The position numbers and the translations under genes were made by a program. From assembly GCF_019393635.1 (NCBI RefSeq), contig NC_057866.1, positions 12,472,223 to 12,536,222 of the forward strand: 64,000 bases of DNA, in the 5' to 3' direction. Positions 1 through 10,126 of the stretch are shown here, one piece after another. The notes under the pieces were generated by a model. It made no database searches. It was not told where the DNA came from and was given only the letters and a program-made list of their open reading frames with translations. Source of the DNA: Dromiciops gliroides. Its lineage: Eukaryota > Chordata > Mammalia > Microbiotheria > Microbiotheriidae. The first letter of the stretch is position 1, and every line of letters begins with the position of its first letter.

Positions 1-630
1 CTTTGTGTTGGATGAGTTTAAGCGAAAATACTCCAACGAAGACACGCTGACGGTGGCCCTGCCGTACTTCTGGGAGCATTTCGACCGCGAGGGCTGGTCC
101 TTGTGGTACGCCGAGTATCGCTTCCCCCAGGAACTCAGCCAGACCTTCATGAGCTGCAACCTCATCACTGGTGAGTGGGGGGAGGGGCAGGAGTGGCTGG
201 GCGGTTGGTGGGATGTGGCCGCAGGCTGACGGTTCCTCTCCCCCAGGTATGTTCCAGCGCCTGGACAAGCTGAGGAAGAACGCCTTCGCCAGCGTCATCC
301 TCTTCGGCACCAACAACGACAGCGCCATTTCTGGCGTCTGGGTTTTTCGGGGCCAGGAGCTTGCCTTCCCGGTGAGCTGGGGTACAGGGGCGCGACAGGG
401 TGTGAGGACACAGGGGGGGGGGGGCAGGGCCTCACCAGAGCCGTCACTAACCGCTAGTCTTTGCTTTACAGCTAAGCCCAGATTGGCAGGTGGACTACGA
501 GTCCTACACATGGCGCAAGCTGGATCCCGGCAGTGAGGAGGCCCAGACGATGGTCAAAGAATACTTCTCCTGGGAGGGGGCCTTCCAGCACGTTGGCAAA
601 CCCTTCAATCAGGGCAAGATCTTCAAGTGA
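1..630 (+). CDS. EEF1G: EEF1G, last three coding exons (partial, 5' end outside the window)
   Basis: Translation elongation factor 1 gamma, the structural subunit of the eEF1B complex that recharges eEF1A with GTP in the cytoplasm. Visible exons are 1-170, 247-371 and 472-630, with GT donors at 171 and 372 and AG acceptors ending at 246 and 471. The first junction splits a Gly codon (phase 1); the second falls between codons. Joined, they code about 150 residues ending in GKIFK and a TGA at 628-630, matching the conserved C-terminal domain of EEF1G (motifs [42 protein letters not shown]). By family length (about 437 residues) this is roughly residue 288 to the end. The N-terminal GST-like domain lies left of the window. 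The frame is clean, so it looks functional. Confidence 0.97.
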
Positions 631-643
631 CCACCCCCTGCTG

Positions 644-657
644 CCGCCACCTAGCGG
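644..657 (-). promoter_or_regulatory. CTCF-like motif in the EEF1G 3' UTR
   Basis: On the minus strand the bases read CCGCTAGGTGGCGG. This fits the core CTCF consensus CCASYAGRKGGCRS at 13 of 14 positions (third base G instead of A). Motif match only; occupancy is unknown. Confidence 0.5.
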
Positions 658-688
658 CCTGCTTCCTCCTCTGCAGGGAGGGCCAGTC

Positions 689-694
689 ATTAAA
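689..694 (+). terminator. EEF1G: EEF1G poly(A) signal ATTAAA
   Basis: ATTAAA about 60 bases after the stop codon, with no AATAAA nearby. It is the common single-base variant signal. Confidence 0.75.
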
Positions 695-715
695 CGAAAC
701 TGATCACAATCCCAG

Positions 716-1047
716 CTGAGCGTCCCCCTCATTCAGGGCTCCAGGGTCCTGGTCCTTCCCCCACAGCATCAGCCTCTGTCCTCTCCACCTCTTTTCATAG
801 GGGGGTGTCTTTTAAAGAGCATGGGATTGTGAGTGTACAGTATGGGGGGGTTACATCTGCTCAGCAGGACTGATGAGAGCAGGGCGTGTCCATCGCGGCC
901 CGTTAGGGGCTGTGCTGGATTGTAGAGGTGAGTGCTGTACCTCTGGCCATTAACCTGTGACTGGCCAGGTCACTTCATGGCCCCAGGCCCTAGTTTGCTT
1001 GTCTGTAAACAGCTTGCCCAGATTGGCCTTTGAGGGCTCTTCCAGCT
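716..1047. other. Intergenic, no gene seen
   Basis: Mixed-composition sequence after EEF1G. The part from about 940 to 1030 resembles a MIR fragment (a 'gtctgtaaac' version of the usual 'tctgtaaaat' stretch). No credible ORF. Confidence 0.5.
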
Positions 1048-1060
1048 GTAGATAAATCTT

Positions 1061-1262
1061 TTTTTTTTTTTAATGTTATTTTTTAAGCTAAGGTTTTTTT
1101 TAATTTAATTTAATTTTTTATTTTTGCAGGGCAATGAGGGTTAAGTGACTTGCCCAGGGTCACACAGCTAGTTAAGTGTCATGTGTCTGAGGCTGGATTT
1201 GAACTCCGGTACTCCTGAATCCAAGGCCAGTGCTTTATCCACTACGCCACCTAGCTGCCCCC
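1061..1262 (-). mobile_element. tRNA-derived marsupial SINE
   Basis: Minus-strand copy: poly(T) first, then the reversed body, ending in the reversed head CTAGCTGCCCC. Flanked by a perfect 13-bp target-site duplication GTAGATAAATCTT (1048-1060 and 1263-1275), which shows a complete insertion. Confidence 0.93.
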
Positions 1263-1275
1263 GTAGATAAATCTT

Positions 1276-2420
1276 AACATTCATCCACCCTGCTCCTGTT
1301 CTGCCCGGGCAGAGAGTGTCCGCACTTTGTGGAGATCGTAGCTCCCACTGTGAGAGACCTTGGTTCCATCTCTTTCTGATATCACACCTGAGCACCCTAA
1401 TGCTTCTCCTTGGCCAGTGGGTGTCTTTGGAAAGAGGGAGGGGCCTCTGCCTCCCCCCACCCAGCTCCTTGTACTTTGGGCTCATAGCCCAGATGTGGCT
1501 CTCCCGATCCCTTCTCCATTCTACCCATGGGCCAATCAGAAGGCCTCTAAGCCTGGGCCTGGGGTCCTGCAGGACCTCCTGCCCTGAGGGATCTCTGCTA
1601 TCCTTTCCACCTTGGGTCCTTCCTGGCCTCATCCCAGTCTAGCACCCAGGGTTGGTGGTTTCTTGGGGACAGTGTGCCCATTTCTGACCTTTACCCAGCT
1701 TCCACTTCGATGGGGCCCTGCCCCTGCCCTCAGGTGGAGCTGGGCCTTGGCCTCCAAGAACCTAACTCTCCTCCCTTGTGCCCGGCCCCTCTAGGCCCCC
1801 TAGAATGGGCTCAGGTGATAAGGGAGACTTCAAGGCTCCATTTTCTCCCCCAAGAAGTGGGAAGTGACAGTGGGTCACTGTCCTAGCCAGACCCTCTCCC
1901 CCAAATGAAGTCATGGTGCATTAAGACCTCAGCCTGGGCCTGGCCGTGCTGCTCATTGGCAGACGCCCCACTTATGCAAAGCCCACCCCATGTCCCTCCC
2001 CAGCAGCGTCTGAGCAGGTCTTGGGTCACTCACCTGGTGCCGGGCCTGTGTAGCCTCCGGCCCTAGGAGGGGCCTGGGTGACTGAGGCGGGGGCTGATCG
2101 CTGCTGACAGGGCTTCCCTGGTCAGTGTAGGACCCCATAAACCGGCCCTTTTAGGACTGATGAAGGCGCTTCCCATACTGGGAATAGTAACCATTTCCTG
2201 GGCAAGTCATCCATCCACAAGCCTCTAAACCCTGACTCTGCTAAGTGCTGTTGAAAAGTCCCCAAATGGGCGAAGCTGGCGGTGAGACACATGGGTGCCA
2301 CATAAATGCCGCTTATCGGAGGTTAGGGAGAGGCTGAAGTGCCGCGAAACTGGACTGCAGAACAAGGCGTGGGGGCGGGGGAAGGAGCCCCTGGCTTACG
2401 TGGGTTACGAGCACGTCTCC
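1276..2420. other. Intergenic, no gene or clear repeat
   Basis: GC-moderate unique-looking sequence. Open frames are short and lack gene-like features. Nothing supported beyond that. Confidence 0.5.
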
Positions 2421-2423
2421 CCT

Positions 2424-2510
2424 AAAAGGCTGGAGGTCCTTCAATTAATAAGCAATTATTGTGCACTCACTGTATCCCGGGAGGGTAATACATCAATGAC
2501 TAAAGGCACT
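2424..2510. mobile_element. CORE-SINE-like fragment
   Basis: Contains 'caattaataagcaattattgtgc' style sequence, a diverged version of the marsupial SINE motif 'caacaagcatttattaagc'. Short and old. Confidence 0.45.
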
Positions 2511-2559
2511 AGGCGCTGGGGGGCGGTAGTCGTGGGTTCCCCAGTGCCACCCGAACAGC

Positions 2560-3130
2560 GAGGACTTTGATGGGCAGACCGGCTGTGCTCGGGCCGCGGG
2601 GTCACAGGACAGGGGCTGGCCGCGGTGGGGGGTGGGGGGCTGCCGGCCCCGCGCTGGGCCTCCCAGGGCGAGCGCAGGAAGCGTGACTCACCCCAACATC
2701 CTGCAGCCCTGGCGGTTTAAGGGAGAGAGGGTGGGGAGACGGACCGGGTAGGAGGGGAGGGGGCCGAAGGGGCCGGCCGGAGATGGGGGGAGGGGAAGGG
2801 GCGGCCCCCCGGGATAGGGGGAGGGACGGCCCGGAGTTAAGCGCTGGTTAGTTCCCTGGCCAGATGTGGGGGAGGGGAGCACATCTGGAGTTCGTTCTCT
2901 CCGTCCCCACCCTGCCTCGGGCAGCTTGAGTCACCACACCGCAGCCCCTCCCCCATTCCAGGATCTAGCCCCTTTCCCCCCTCTTCCCCCATTCCTCTGC
3001 CCAAAAGAGGAGGCGGGGGTTCATCCGGAACTCCAGGCCAGATGTTGGACCCCCCCAGCCCTCCCTGAACCCTCCCGAAGGGGCAGCCTTGAGCTGTGGC
3101 TGGTGCTCAGCCCGTGTCCTCCACGGTGTT
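2560..3130. promoter_or_regulatory. GC-rich, AP-1/E-box-containing stretch, possible enhancer
   Basis: Locally CpG- and G-rich, unlike its neighbours. It holds two perfect AP-1 heptamers (TGACTCA 2684-2690; TGAGTCA 2927-2933), a 9-bp inverted E-box pair (2860-2868 and 2880-2888) and G-runs able to form quadruplexes (about 2750-2820). It could be an enhancer or a minor promoter. Inference from motifs only. Confidence 0.35.
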
Positions 3131-3833
3131 GAGCTTAGAGGAAGAAGAGGGTGTGCATAGATAAAGGAGGGGGGAAGCAGGCAATGCGCACTCAGCATTT
3201 AGAGCTGCTAGCCTTCGTTTGATTCCCACATTTGACACAAGAAGCCAGTCACGCCCTGCAAATTGGCCAAGATGATAAAAGATGGCCATAGTCAATGTTG
3301 GGGGTGGGGGTGATAGCACACTGATACATCGTTGGTGGAGCTGTGAAGGGAACATACATTCCACACTCCCATTTTACTGGGCTGATACCCCAGGGAAGCC
3401 ATCGATGTCCCCAATACACCAAAATAGTTTGTGATAACAAAGAATTGGAAACAGGGTAGATGCCCATCGATGGAGGAATGGGTAAACAAATTGTGGTACC
3501 AGAAAGTAATGGAATATTATTATGCTGTAAGAAATTATGTATTTGATGAATAGAGAGAAATATGGAATAATCTGATTCACAGCAAAGTCAGCAGAACCAA
3601 GAAAACAACATCCACAGTAACTACAACAATGAAAAGGGAAAGAACAACCAAGAATCAAAAGTGAAGGTGCTAAAATGATAAAACTCAAGCAAGACTGGAA
3701 GGATATCTCCCCAAGCCCTTCCCTTGTGAAGGCTGGAGGTCCATGGGGGTTGTCCATTGTACAGGTTTTTGGACTTGTTCAATGTATTGATCAATTGTGC
3801 CCATTTTTTTTCCTCTTTAAAAAAGCATTTGTT

Positions 3834-3982
3834 GGGAGGGACAGCTAGGTGGCGCAGTGGATAGAGCACTGGTCCTGGAGTCAGGAGGACCTGACTTCAA
3901 ATCCAGCCTCAGACACTTAACACTTACTAGCTGTGTGACCCTGGGCAAGTCACTTAACCCCAACTGCCTCACTAAAAAGGAA
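3834..3982 (+). mobile_element. tRNA-derived marsupial SINE, first of a same-site pair
   Basis: Head GGACAGCTAGGTGGCGCAG, A-box-like TGGCGCAGTGG, B-box-like GACTTCAAATCC, A-rich tail. Flanked by copies of AAAAAAGCATTTGTT ending at 3833 and 3997. Confidence 0.93.
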
Positions 3983-3997
3983 AAAAAAGCATTTGTT

Positions 3998-4142
3998 GGG
4001 GGCAGCTAGGTGTCGCAGTGGATAAAGCGTTGGTCCTGGATTCAGGAGGACCTGAGTTCAAATCCAGCCTCAGACACTTGACACTTACTAGCTGTGTGAC
4101 CCTGGGCAAGTCACTTAACCCTCATTTCCCTGCCAAAAAAAA
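3998..4142 (+). mobile_element. tRNA-derived marsupial SINE, second of a same-site pair
   Basis: Full body from GGGGGCAGCTAGG to an A-tail. Flanked by the second and third copies of AAAAAAGCATTTGTT (ending 3997 and 4157). The head reads GGTGTCGCAG, one change from the family norm. Confidence 0.93.
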
Positions 4143-4436
4143 AAAAAAGCATTTGTTACTTGAGATGGTTGGGGGTGGGTTGGAGTGGGTGATCTGGTAG
4201 GGAAGGATACTCGGGATAACAATGATGATGTATGAAATAAAAGACATCAGTGAAATTTTATTTTTAAAAATGAGGAAATAGGCCAAGGGTGGGGAGGGGC
4301 AGGGAAAAAAAGATGTTAAAGGAAATCACTTTAGCAGTCAAACCATAAACTATATTCTAAGGTGAGAGCAGTATTGAAATGTAAAAGGGATCATTTTGAT
4401 TATTTTAAATTCATTTTTTCTTGCATAAATAAAACC

Positions 4437-4810
4437 AATGTAGCCAAGAATTGAAGGAAAGAAAATTGGGGGGAAACTTTCATGGACCATCTCTCAGAAA
4501 GGATGCGATTGGGTTGGAATATAGCATGCTGTGGTGTAGGAGATGAACTGGTTGAAAAGACTTGGACTTGTGAAAGAAGATGATATCTACCTCCAGAGAA
4601 ACAGATGATGAGGGAAAATAAGCATAGCATGCTCTTACATATATGTGTATGGCTGTACATGTGTGCATATGTGCATGTGTATAGATATCTATGTAGATGT
4701 CTATACAGCCATGCTTAATTGCAGCCTGGGGGGGGGGAATAACCAAGTAAAAGGTGTCCAGCAGCGAACAAAAGAAAATCAATGAGGAAGCAAAGAAAAG
4801 CTGGGCAGAT
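4437..4810 (+). mobile_element. Possible second LINE 3'-UTR fragment
   Basis: Contains 'gatatctacctccagagaaaca' style sequence followed by a TG/TA-rich run ('tacatatatgtgtatgg'), resembling marsupial L1 3' UTRs. Diverged and uncertain. Confidence 0.45.
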
Positions 4811-4836
4811 TTGAAAACAATTTGTAGTATTTATAA

Positions 4837-4986
4837 TTTTTTTTTTTGTGTGAATGGCAATGAGGGTTAAGTGCCCTGCCCAGGGTTACACAGCTAGTAA
4901 GTGTCAAGTGTCTGAGGCTGGATTTGAACTCAGGTCCTCCTGAATCCAGGGCTGCTGCTCTATCTACTGCGCCACCTAGCTGCCCC
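4837..4986 (-). mobile_element. tRNA-derived marsupial SINE
   Basis: Poly(T), then 'ggcaatgagggttaagtg' through 'gcgccacctagctgcccc'. Nearly complete reversed copy with an intact GGTGGCGCAG head. Confidence 0.92.
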
Positions 4987-5214
4987 AGAAATTTATTGTT
5001 TTTATATAGAATCCTTGCTTATGTTCTGCTGTGTACACGGTGATTCCCACTCCCCCACTTTCTCATTTTGAATTTAAGTTTAAAACTAAAAAAAATAAAA
5101 AAAAAGAGTTGGGTTGGGGGTGGGGGGAGAGCCTGGAGTTATGCATTCAGTAAGTGTCAAATTTGAACTTGGGGGTTGGGGGAATCATCATAGAGCTGGA
5201 AAAAAAAATCTGAG

Positions 5215-5350
5215 ATGATTTAGTTCAATCGCCACATTTTATACATGAGAAAACAGTCCCAGAGAGTGTGACAAGGTCACACAGTAAGCGTCCAGGAACA
5301 TTCAAACCCAGATGTTTCCGGATTCCAAGGCTAGTGCCCTACCCATGATA
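5215..5350 (-). mobile_element. MIR fragment
   Basis: Reverse MIR pattern: 'cacattttatacatgagaaaac', 'caaggtcacacagtaag', 'ttcaaacccaga'. Old and diverged. Confidence 0.7.
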
Positions 5351-5364
5351 TCAAACAGAATAAA

Positions 5365-5560
5365 AAAAATCATAGATTCAGAATTAGAAGGAACTTCCAA
5401 GGCCATCTCATCCATCCTCTTCATTTTACATTTGAGGAAACTGAGGCCTTGAAAGGTTAAACAACTTACCTAAGATCATGCAGAATGTAAGTATTCAGAG
5501 GCTGGATTTGAACCCAGGACTTTTGATGAGGCAGTGCTCTTTCCTCAGACTTCAATCTAA
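5365..5560 (-). mobile_element. MIR / CORE-SINE copy
   Basis: 'tcattttacatttgaggaaac', 'gatttgaacccaggac' and 'agtgctctttcc' in MIR order on the reverse strand. Confidence 0.75.
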
Positions 5561-5639
5561 TTTTCCCCAGAGGCTCTTAGAAAAGGGTACTACAGTCTCC
5601 CAGTGGTCCAAATCCCAACACAAGAATATCGATTTAGAA

Positions 5640-5830
5640 CAGGAAAGAATCACAAGGTCAGGGTTCTGGGGTGGGACAGAACTTCAGGGACACCTTTTAG
5701 ATGAAGACACAGAGGCCTCTTGAGAACAGGGAGGGACTTGCCCAATGTCCCACAGCCAGTAAGTGGCAGAGGTGAGGTTTGAACCCGGGTCATCTGAGTA
5801 AAGCCTGGCAGTCTTGTCAATGTACCCCTT
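5640..5830 (-). mobile_element. MIR / CORE-SINE copy
   Basis: 'gggacttgcccaatgtccc', 'acagccagtaagtggcagag' and 'gtttgaacccgggtcatctg' follow the reverse MIR order. Confidence 0.7.
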
Positions 5831-5849
5831 GGGGTCTGCAAAGGGGCAG

Positions 5850-6073
5850 CTGGAGGGCAAAGTGGGTGGTGTGGGACTCAGAGGCAGAAAACTTGAATGT
5901 GACGCTGGTCATTCACTGAACTGCTCTCTGCCTCAGTTTGTTCATCTATAAAACAGGAATAATAATATCACCTATCCCCCAGGGATGTTGTTCCACTCAA
6001 ATGAGATGACATATGTAAAAGGCTTTGTAAATCTTGGAGCTACAAATGGGATCCTATTGTTATTGTTATTATG
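5850..6073 (+). mobile_element. MIR copy
   Basis: Forward MIR pattern: 'ctgcctcagtttgttcatc', 'taaaacaggaataataata', 'gatgttgttccactcaaat'. It ends in a short (TTATTG)n run. Confidence 0.7.
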
Positions 6074-6124
6074 AATTGTATCAGAGTGCAAATGGTTTTG
6101 AATCTTACCTCTCATGCTTATTAG

Positions 6125-6273
6125 CTTTTTTTTTTTTTTTGGTGGGGCAATGAGGATTAAGTGACTTGCCCAGGGTCACACAGCTAGTGTCAAGTGTCTG
6201 AGGCCAGATTTGAACTCAGGTCTTTCTGAATCTAGGGCCAGTGCTTTATACACTGCGCCACCTAGCTGCCCCC
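6125..6273 (-). mobile_element. tRNA-derived marsupial SINE
   Basis: Reversed copy with poly(T). 10-bp target-site duplication TGCTTATTAG at 6115-6124 and 6274-6283. Confidence 0.92.
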
Positions 6274-6381
6274 TGCTTATTAGTTTTTTGACCATGAGGA
6301 TATCATTGGTCCATCCTGAGACTCAGTTTCTTCATCTGGAAAATGGAGATAACAAACAGAGTGCTTGGGTCCCAGGGTTTT

Positions 6382-6557
6382 TTTCCTTTCCTTTTCTTTC
6401 TTTCTTTCTTTTTTTTTTTTTGGTGAGGCAATTGGGGTTAAGTGACTTGCCCAGGGTCACACAGCTAGTGTCAAGTGTCTGAGCCCATATTTGAACTCAG
6501 GTCCCCCTGAATCCAGGGCCAGTGCTCTATCCACTGTGCCACCTAGCTGCCACAGTA
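6382..6557 (-). mobile_element. tRNA-derived marsupial SINE
   Basis: CT-rich and poly(T) tail followed by the reversed body. 11-bp target-site duplication CCCAGGGTTTT at 6371-6381 and 6558-6568. Together with the previous copy it brackets a MIR-like remnant. Confidence 0.92.
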
Positions 6558-6699
6558 CCCAGGGTTTTAAGAAGATCAAATGAGATAATATGCATCAAAT
6601 GTTTCACAACCTTAGAAGCCCCAGAGAAATAGGAATGGTTATTCTTGGAAAATTTAAGGGTTATTTGAGAATATCCTTTTGAGAAGAGCCATAACCTCA

Positions 6700-6920
6700 C
6701 AGTGGGGGAAATCTTATCATGGGGCATAGACTTAGGCCTGGAAAGGGATTTAGAATTTGTCTTGTCCACTGTCCTCCATTTGCAGATCAGGAAACTGAGG
6801 CCCACTGAGGTTAAATGACTTTCCCAAAGCCATCCAGTCAGTCAACAAGCATTTATAAAGCACTTGCTATCCTTTCCATGTGAGGGCCAAGGCAACAGTA
6901 GGTGCTTAATGAATGCACGC
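6700..6920. mobile_element. MIR copy followed by a CORE-SINE fragment
   Basis: 6710-6835 is reverse MIR ('tccatttgcagatcaggaaac'). 6838-6915 is a 'cagtcaacaagcatttataaagc' fragment of the marsupial CORE-SINE type. Both diverged. Confidence 0.65.
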
Positions 6921-7345
6921 TTTCTGTCCTCACTTGTGTGGCCACCACAACCTTCCAGGATCTTTCTCTCTCCTCCTCCTGGGTTGCTGTGGGCATGCTA
7001 GCCCTGACATGTGCATATGTGTATGTGAGGGGTGGCCCTGGAGTGCCCTACCCCATGGGGCTCCTGGTTCCCCAGCCTCTTTTGTCCCTGGAAAGAAAAA
7101 CCTCTAATGCCAGCCCAGGGCTTCGAATTGCTTCGCTCCCAGCCAAAGGGAGGGAACTCTGATGGAAAGAAAGACCGGTGTGTTCTCTGGGCAAAGCCCA
7201 CAAACATGTAGGTCAGGGAGGTGGTCATGTAGCCGCATGTAAAATCTTGCCCAGCCTCTGTGTCTCTCTCACCACCTCCCTCTGGTCTGGAACTCTGGTT
7301 GAAGGTGAAAGTGAGAGTAAGCTCATCCCCAGTGTTTTCATGATG

Positions 7346-7346
<1 letters not shown>

Positions 7347-7384
<38 letters not shown>
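7347..7384. repeat. (CA)n microsatellite
   Basis: About 19 uninterrupted CA units. Confidence 0.98.
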
Positions 7385-7385
<1 letters not shown>

Positions 7386-7629
7386 ATTCATGTTACTTCC
7401 TGAGGCCCTCTCCACACCCCCCACCCTCCATCCCTGTAGCCCAATCCCTCATCACAAAGCATAGGAAGGCAAAAAACTCCCCAGCATGTTACCAGTGCCT
7501 GACAATGCCCCATTTGGCACCCGTAGTCCACCACCTCCCTTTCCTGAGAAGGGGGCATGTTTCACTCCTTTGTCTTCTGAAGGCCAGATGGTTCTATTGG
7601 CTCGGGGAGAGTTCTGCTGTCTTTCTAGG

Positions 7630-7810
7630 CTGTTTTTCTTTACATTCTTGGTTACTATGGTCACCGTGTAGATTTTCCTGCTTCTGCTTTCTCTCTACAT
7701 CATTTCGAACATCTTCTCAAGTTCCTTAGATTGCCCCATATTCATCATTTCTTGTGGCGCAATGATTTCCCATTGTATGCATGCACAGATTATTCAACCA
7801 TTCACATCTG
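7630..7810 (-). mobile_element. LINE 3'-end fragment
   Basis: Reverse of the LINE end also seen near 3225: 'cttctgctttctctctacatc', 'tattcatcatttcttgtggc', 'ttcccattgtatgcatgc', 'attcaaccattc'. Confidence 0.65.
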
Positions 7811-7930
7811 GCTTCTGCCAGCCTCAGCACCCTCATCTGTAAAGTGGGCATAGTGACAGCTCCTGCCTCCCAGGGTGGCTGTGGGGATCAAACAAGATTG
7901 TATTTAGGGTGCTTTGCAAAGCCTGACTCC
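7800..7930 (+). mobile_element. MIR fragment
   Basis: 'cctcatctgtaaagtgggc', 'ggctgtggggatcaaac' and 'gctttgcaaagcctg' follow forward MIR order. Confidence 0.65.
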
Positions 7931-8145
7931 ATGTATGAATGATAGCGATTATCACTGCTCCCAATACTGCTGTAAATAGTAGTTTGTACCTGGGACTGCA
8001 GCTCTTTCCACTCTATGCCACACTGACTCCTAACTTCAGTCAAGGTGGTCATACCTTCAGTGACTTCAGACAAGCCCCTTCCCCTTTCTGGGTCACATTT
8101 CCCCCTGCATAACAGAAAAAGGCTGGACTTAAAAGATATTGTGAG

Positions 8146-8291
8146 GGGGGCAGCTAGGTGGCACAGTGGATAAATCAGTGGCCCTGGATTCAGAAGGACT
8201 TGAGTTCAAATTTGGCCTCAGACACATGACACTTACTAGCTGTGTGACCCTGGGCAAGTCACTTAACCCTCATTGCCCCGCAAAAAAAAGA
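8146..8291 (+). mobile_element. tRNA-derived marsupial SINE
   Basis: Complete forward copy. 15-bp target-site duplication AAAAGATATTGTGAG at 8131-8145 and 8292-8306. Confidence 0.95.
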
Positions 8292-8306
8292 AAAAGATAT
8301 TGTGAG

Positions 8307-9360
8307 TAGGTACCAAGGTGGAATGGAGAGGGAGCCCCACGAGGGGTCTGCAGGTCCGAGTTAGAATCCCAGCTCCATTTTGTTCAGACCAAATGACCTC
8401 TAGGGTTGATTTCCTCCCTCAGTGAATGAATCTGGTCCTAGCCTAGGGAAGGTGGGGGAGCAGAGCAGGCTGGGAGGGAGGTCTCCTGCCCTGGGACAGT
8501 AACTTCCAATCAGGGATTCTTTTGGGAGGCCGGGGCTGCTGTTTTTGCCCAAGGTTTGTTTCAGGGTCTTTATTTAAATCAAATGTGATCATCTCCCTCC
8601 CTTCCTCCCTCCCCTGTTCCCCTAGGTTGGAGCCAGACAGGCCCATCCTACCAGCTGCCTACATGTCCCAAATGTGCCACTTCCTGTTTGGGAGGGGTGG
8701 GGTGGGGCGGGGTGGGGCCGGTTGGCGGTGAAGAGACCCAGGGTGTTGAGGGGAGGGGAGGCTTTTCTGTCCCCACCCAGTCAAGTCTGGAGTTAATCCG
8801 GCCAGCTGCCAGGGCCGGTCTGTGTTTGTGGGGCTTCCCTGCCGCCCCCACCGTGGAATTTCCTCAGATATTGGGGCCTTCCCTAGCCCGTGGTGGGCAG
8901 TGGGCACAGGGTAGGTAAATCCTCCCCCGACTTCATTCAGGAGCACTTTCCCTCCCCCCATCGTTTGGGGGGTGGATGCCAAGAGAAGCCAGCAGAACTG
9001 ACCAACCACGGAGCGCTCAGCAGGGACTCTCTCAGTACCAGAGCTGGGGGTGCAAAGACAAACAGGAATGTCCCTCCCCTCCATAAACTTCCAGTCCAGC
9101 AGGTGGAGACAACCCCTGCATAGTACAAGGATGCACAGAATAAATACAAGCGAGCCAGCAGAACAGGGCACACAAAGGCTGCCAGGACAGAACAGACATT
9201 TTGATTCCGGACTTGGGCCTCATGAAGATACAACTCTAAAGTCACAGTGGAGTCCGGATCTTTGCATTTAAGTCGATCTCTGGGAGATGATTCCCCTGTA
9301 TTTCTGCAACACGAAAATCTGCTATTTTCCCAATAAATACATACTGGGAATTTAAAAATA
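8307..9360. other. Intergenic, partly GC-rich, no gene seen
   Basis: Unique-looking sequence. 8680-8730 is a G-rich GGTGGGGC-type low-complexity run. 9098-9112 reads CCAGCAGGTGGAGAC, a weaker CTCF-like match. Overlapping short frames on both strands show no protein-like features. Confidence 0.45.
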
Positions 9361-9363
9361 TAT

Positions 9364-9565
9364 TCTTGAGTTCAGATCTGGCCTCGGACACTCATTAGCT
9401 GTGTGAACCTGGGCAAGTCACGTCATCCTGTTTGCCTCAGTTTCCCCATCCGAAAAATGAGCTGGAGAAGGAGATGGCAAACCACTCCAGGACCTCTGCC
9501 AAGAAAACCCCAGATGGGATCATGAAGAGTCAGACATGACAAACAGTTATAACAACTATATGTGT
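9364..9565 (+). mobile_element. SINE with RTE/BovB-like 3' tail
   Basis: The tRNA-like part ('gagttcagatctggcctcgg', 'agctgtgtgaacctgggc') leads into 'ctggagaaggagatggcaaa', 'ccactccagg', 'aagaaaacccc', 'gaagagtcagacatgac' and AACA repeats. That tail resembles BovB/RTE LINE ends, the kind of shared tail by which RTE enzymes mobilise SINEs. 5' truncated. Confidence 0.8.
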
Positions 9566-9702
9566 ATTTATAATACACAACAACACTGCTAGACTCCAGA
9601 GCTCTGATCAGAGGACTGATGTGAAATCTGCTTCCTTTCTTTTAGCAGAGAAGGTGGTAGACCACAGGGCCAGGAAGGTGTATACATTGTTAGAAACCAG
9701 TT

Positions 9703-9765
9703 CTTCAAGCATTTATTAAATGGAAAGCACTGTGCTAAGCACTGAACTAATACATTCGTTTGCTT
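9703..9765. mobile_element. CORE-SINE fragment
   Basis: 'ttcaagcatttattaaatgg' and 'gcactgtgctaagcactgaa' are hallmark pieces. Short. Confidence 0.6.
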
Positions 9766-9970
9766 CGTTTCTATAATGCTTGTTACAAGGGAACGTGTGG
9801 GGGGTGGTGGTAAGGGTGATTGAGAAGAGACCATAATGTAAGAAAAATATCAACAAAACCTTTATTTAAGATAAAGCACAAGGTTTGGTGTAGAAGGACT
9901 TGGTTTTTATTGCAGTCTCTATCACACACTAACTAGCTTAGACAAGTCATTTAAAATCTCTGGGTCTCAG

Positions 9971-10108
9971 GGGCAGCTAGTAGAGCGAATAAAGCACCAG
10001 CCCTGGATTCAGGAGGACCTGAGTTCAAATTTGGCCTCAGGCACTTGACACTTACTGTGTGACTTTGGGCAAGTCACTTAACCCTCATTGCCCTGCCCCC
10101 CCCAAAAA
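9971..10108 (+). mobile_element. tRNA-derived marsupial SINE
   Basis: Forward copy with a damaged head (GGGGCAGCTAGTAGAGCG). 18-bp target-site duplication AAAATCTCTGGGTCTCAG at 9953-9970 and 10109-10126. Confidence 0.95.
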
Positions 10109-10126
10109 AAAATCTCTGGGTCTCAG

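Larger units (their letters stand above)
631..715 (+). other. EEF1G: EEF1G 3' UTR
   Basis: Short 3' UTR after the TGA. A variant poly(A) signal ATTAAA lies at 689-694, so cleavage is expected near 705-715. This fits the short UTR of this highly expressed gene. The UTR also carries a CTCF-like motif (separate entry). Confidence 0.8.
3225..4265 (+). mobile_element. LINE 3'-end fragment, interrupted by two SINEs
   Basis: Sense-strand motifs typical of a marsupial LINE 3' end are present: 'tggtggagctgtgaa', 'agatgcccatcgatgg', 'acaaattgtggtac', 'taatggaatattatta', 'agcagaaccaagaaaac', ending 'aaaagacatcagtgaaatttta'. LINE sequence occupies about 3225-3833 and resumes at 4158. The exact family is not certain (L1-type likely). 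Non-functional remnant. Confidence 0.75.

Noticed and set aside
3225-4265. Possible processed pseudogene because of A-rich runs.
   Set aside because: The sequence matches the recurring LINE 3' end seen at three other places here, and the A-runs belong to two SINE tails.
9098-9112. CTCF-like CCAGCAGGTGGAGAC in intergenic DNA.
   Set aside because: Lacks the GGC core ending of the consensus; weaker than the EEF1G 3' UTR site, so not called.
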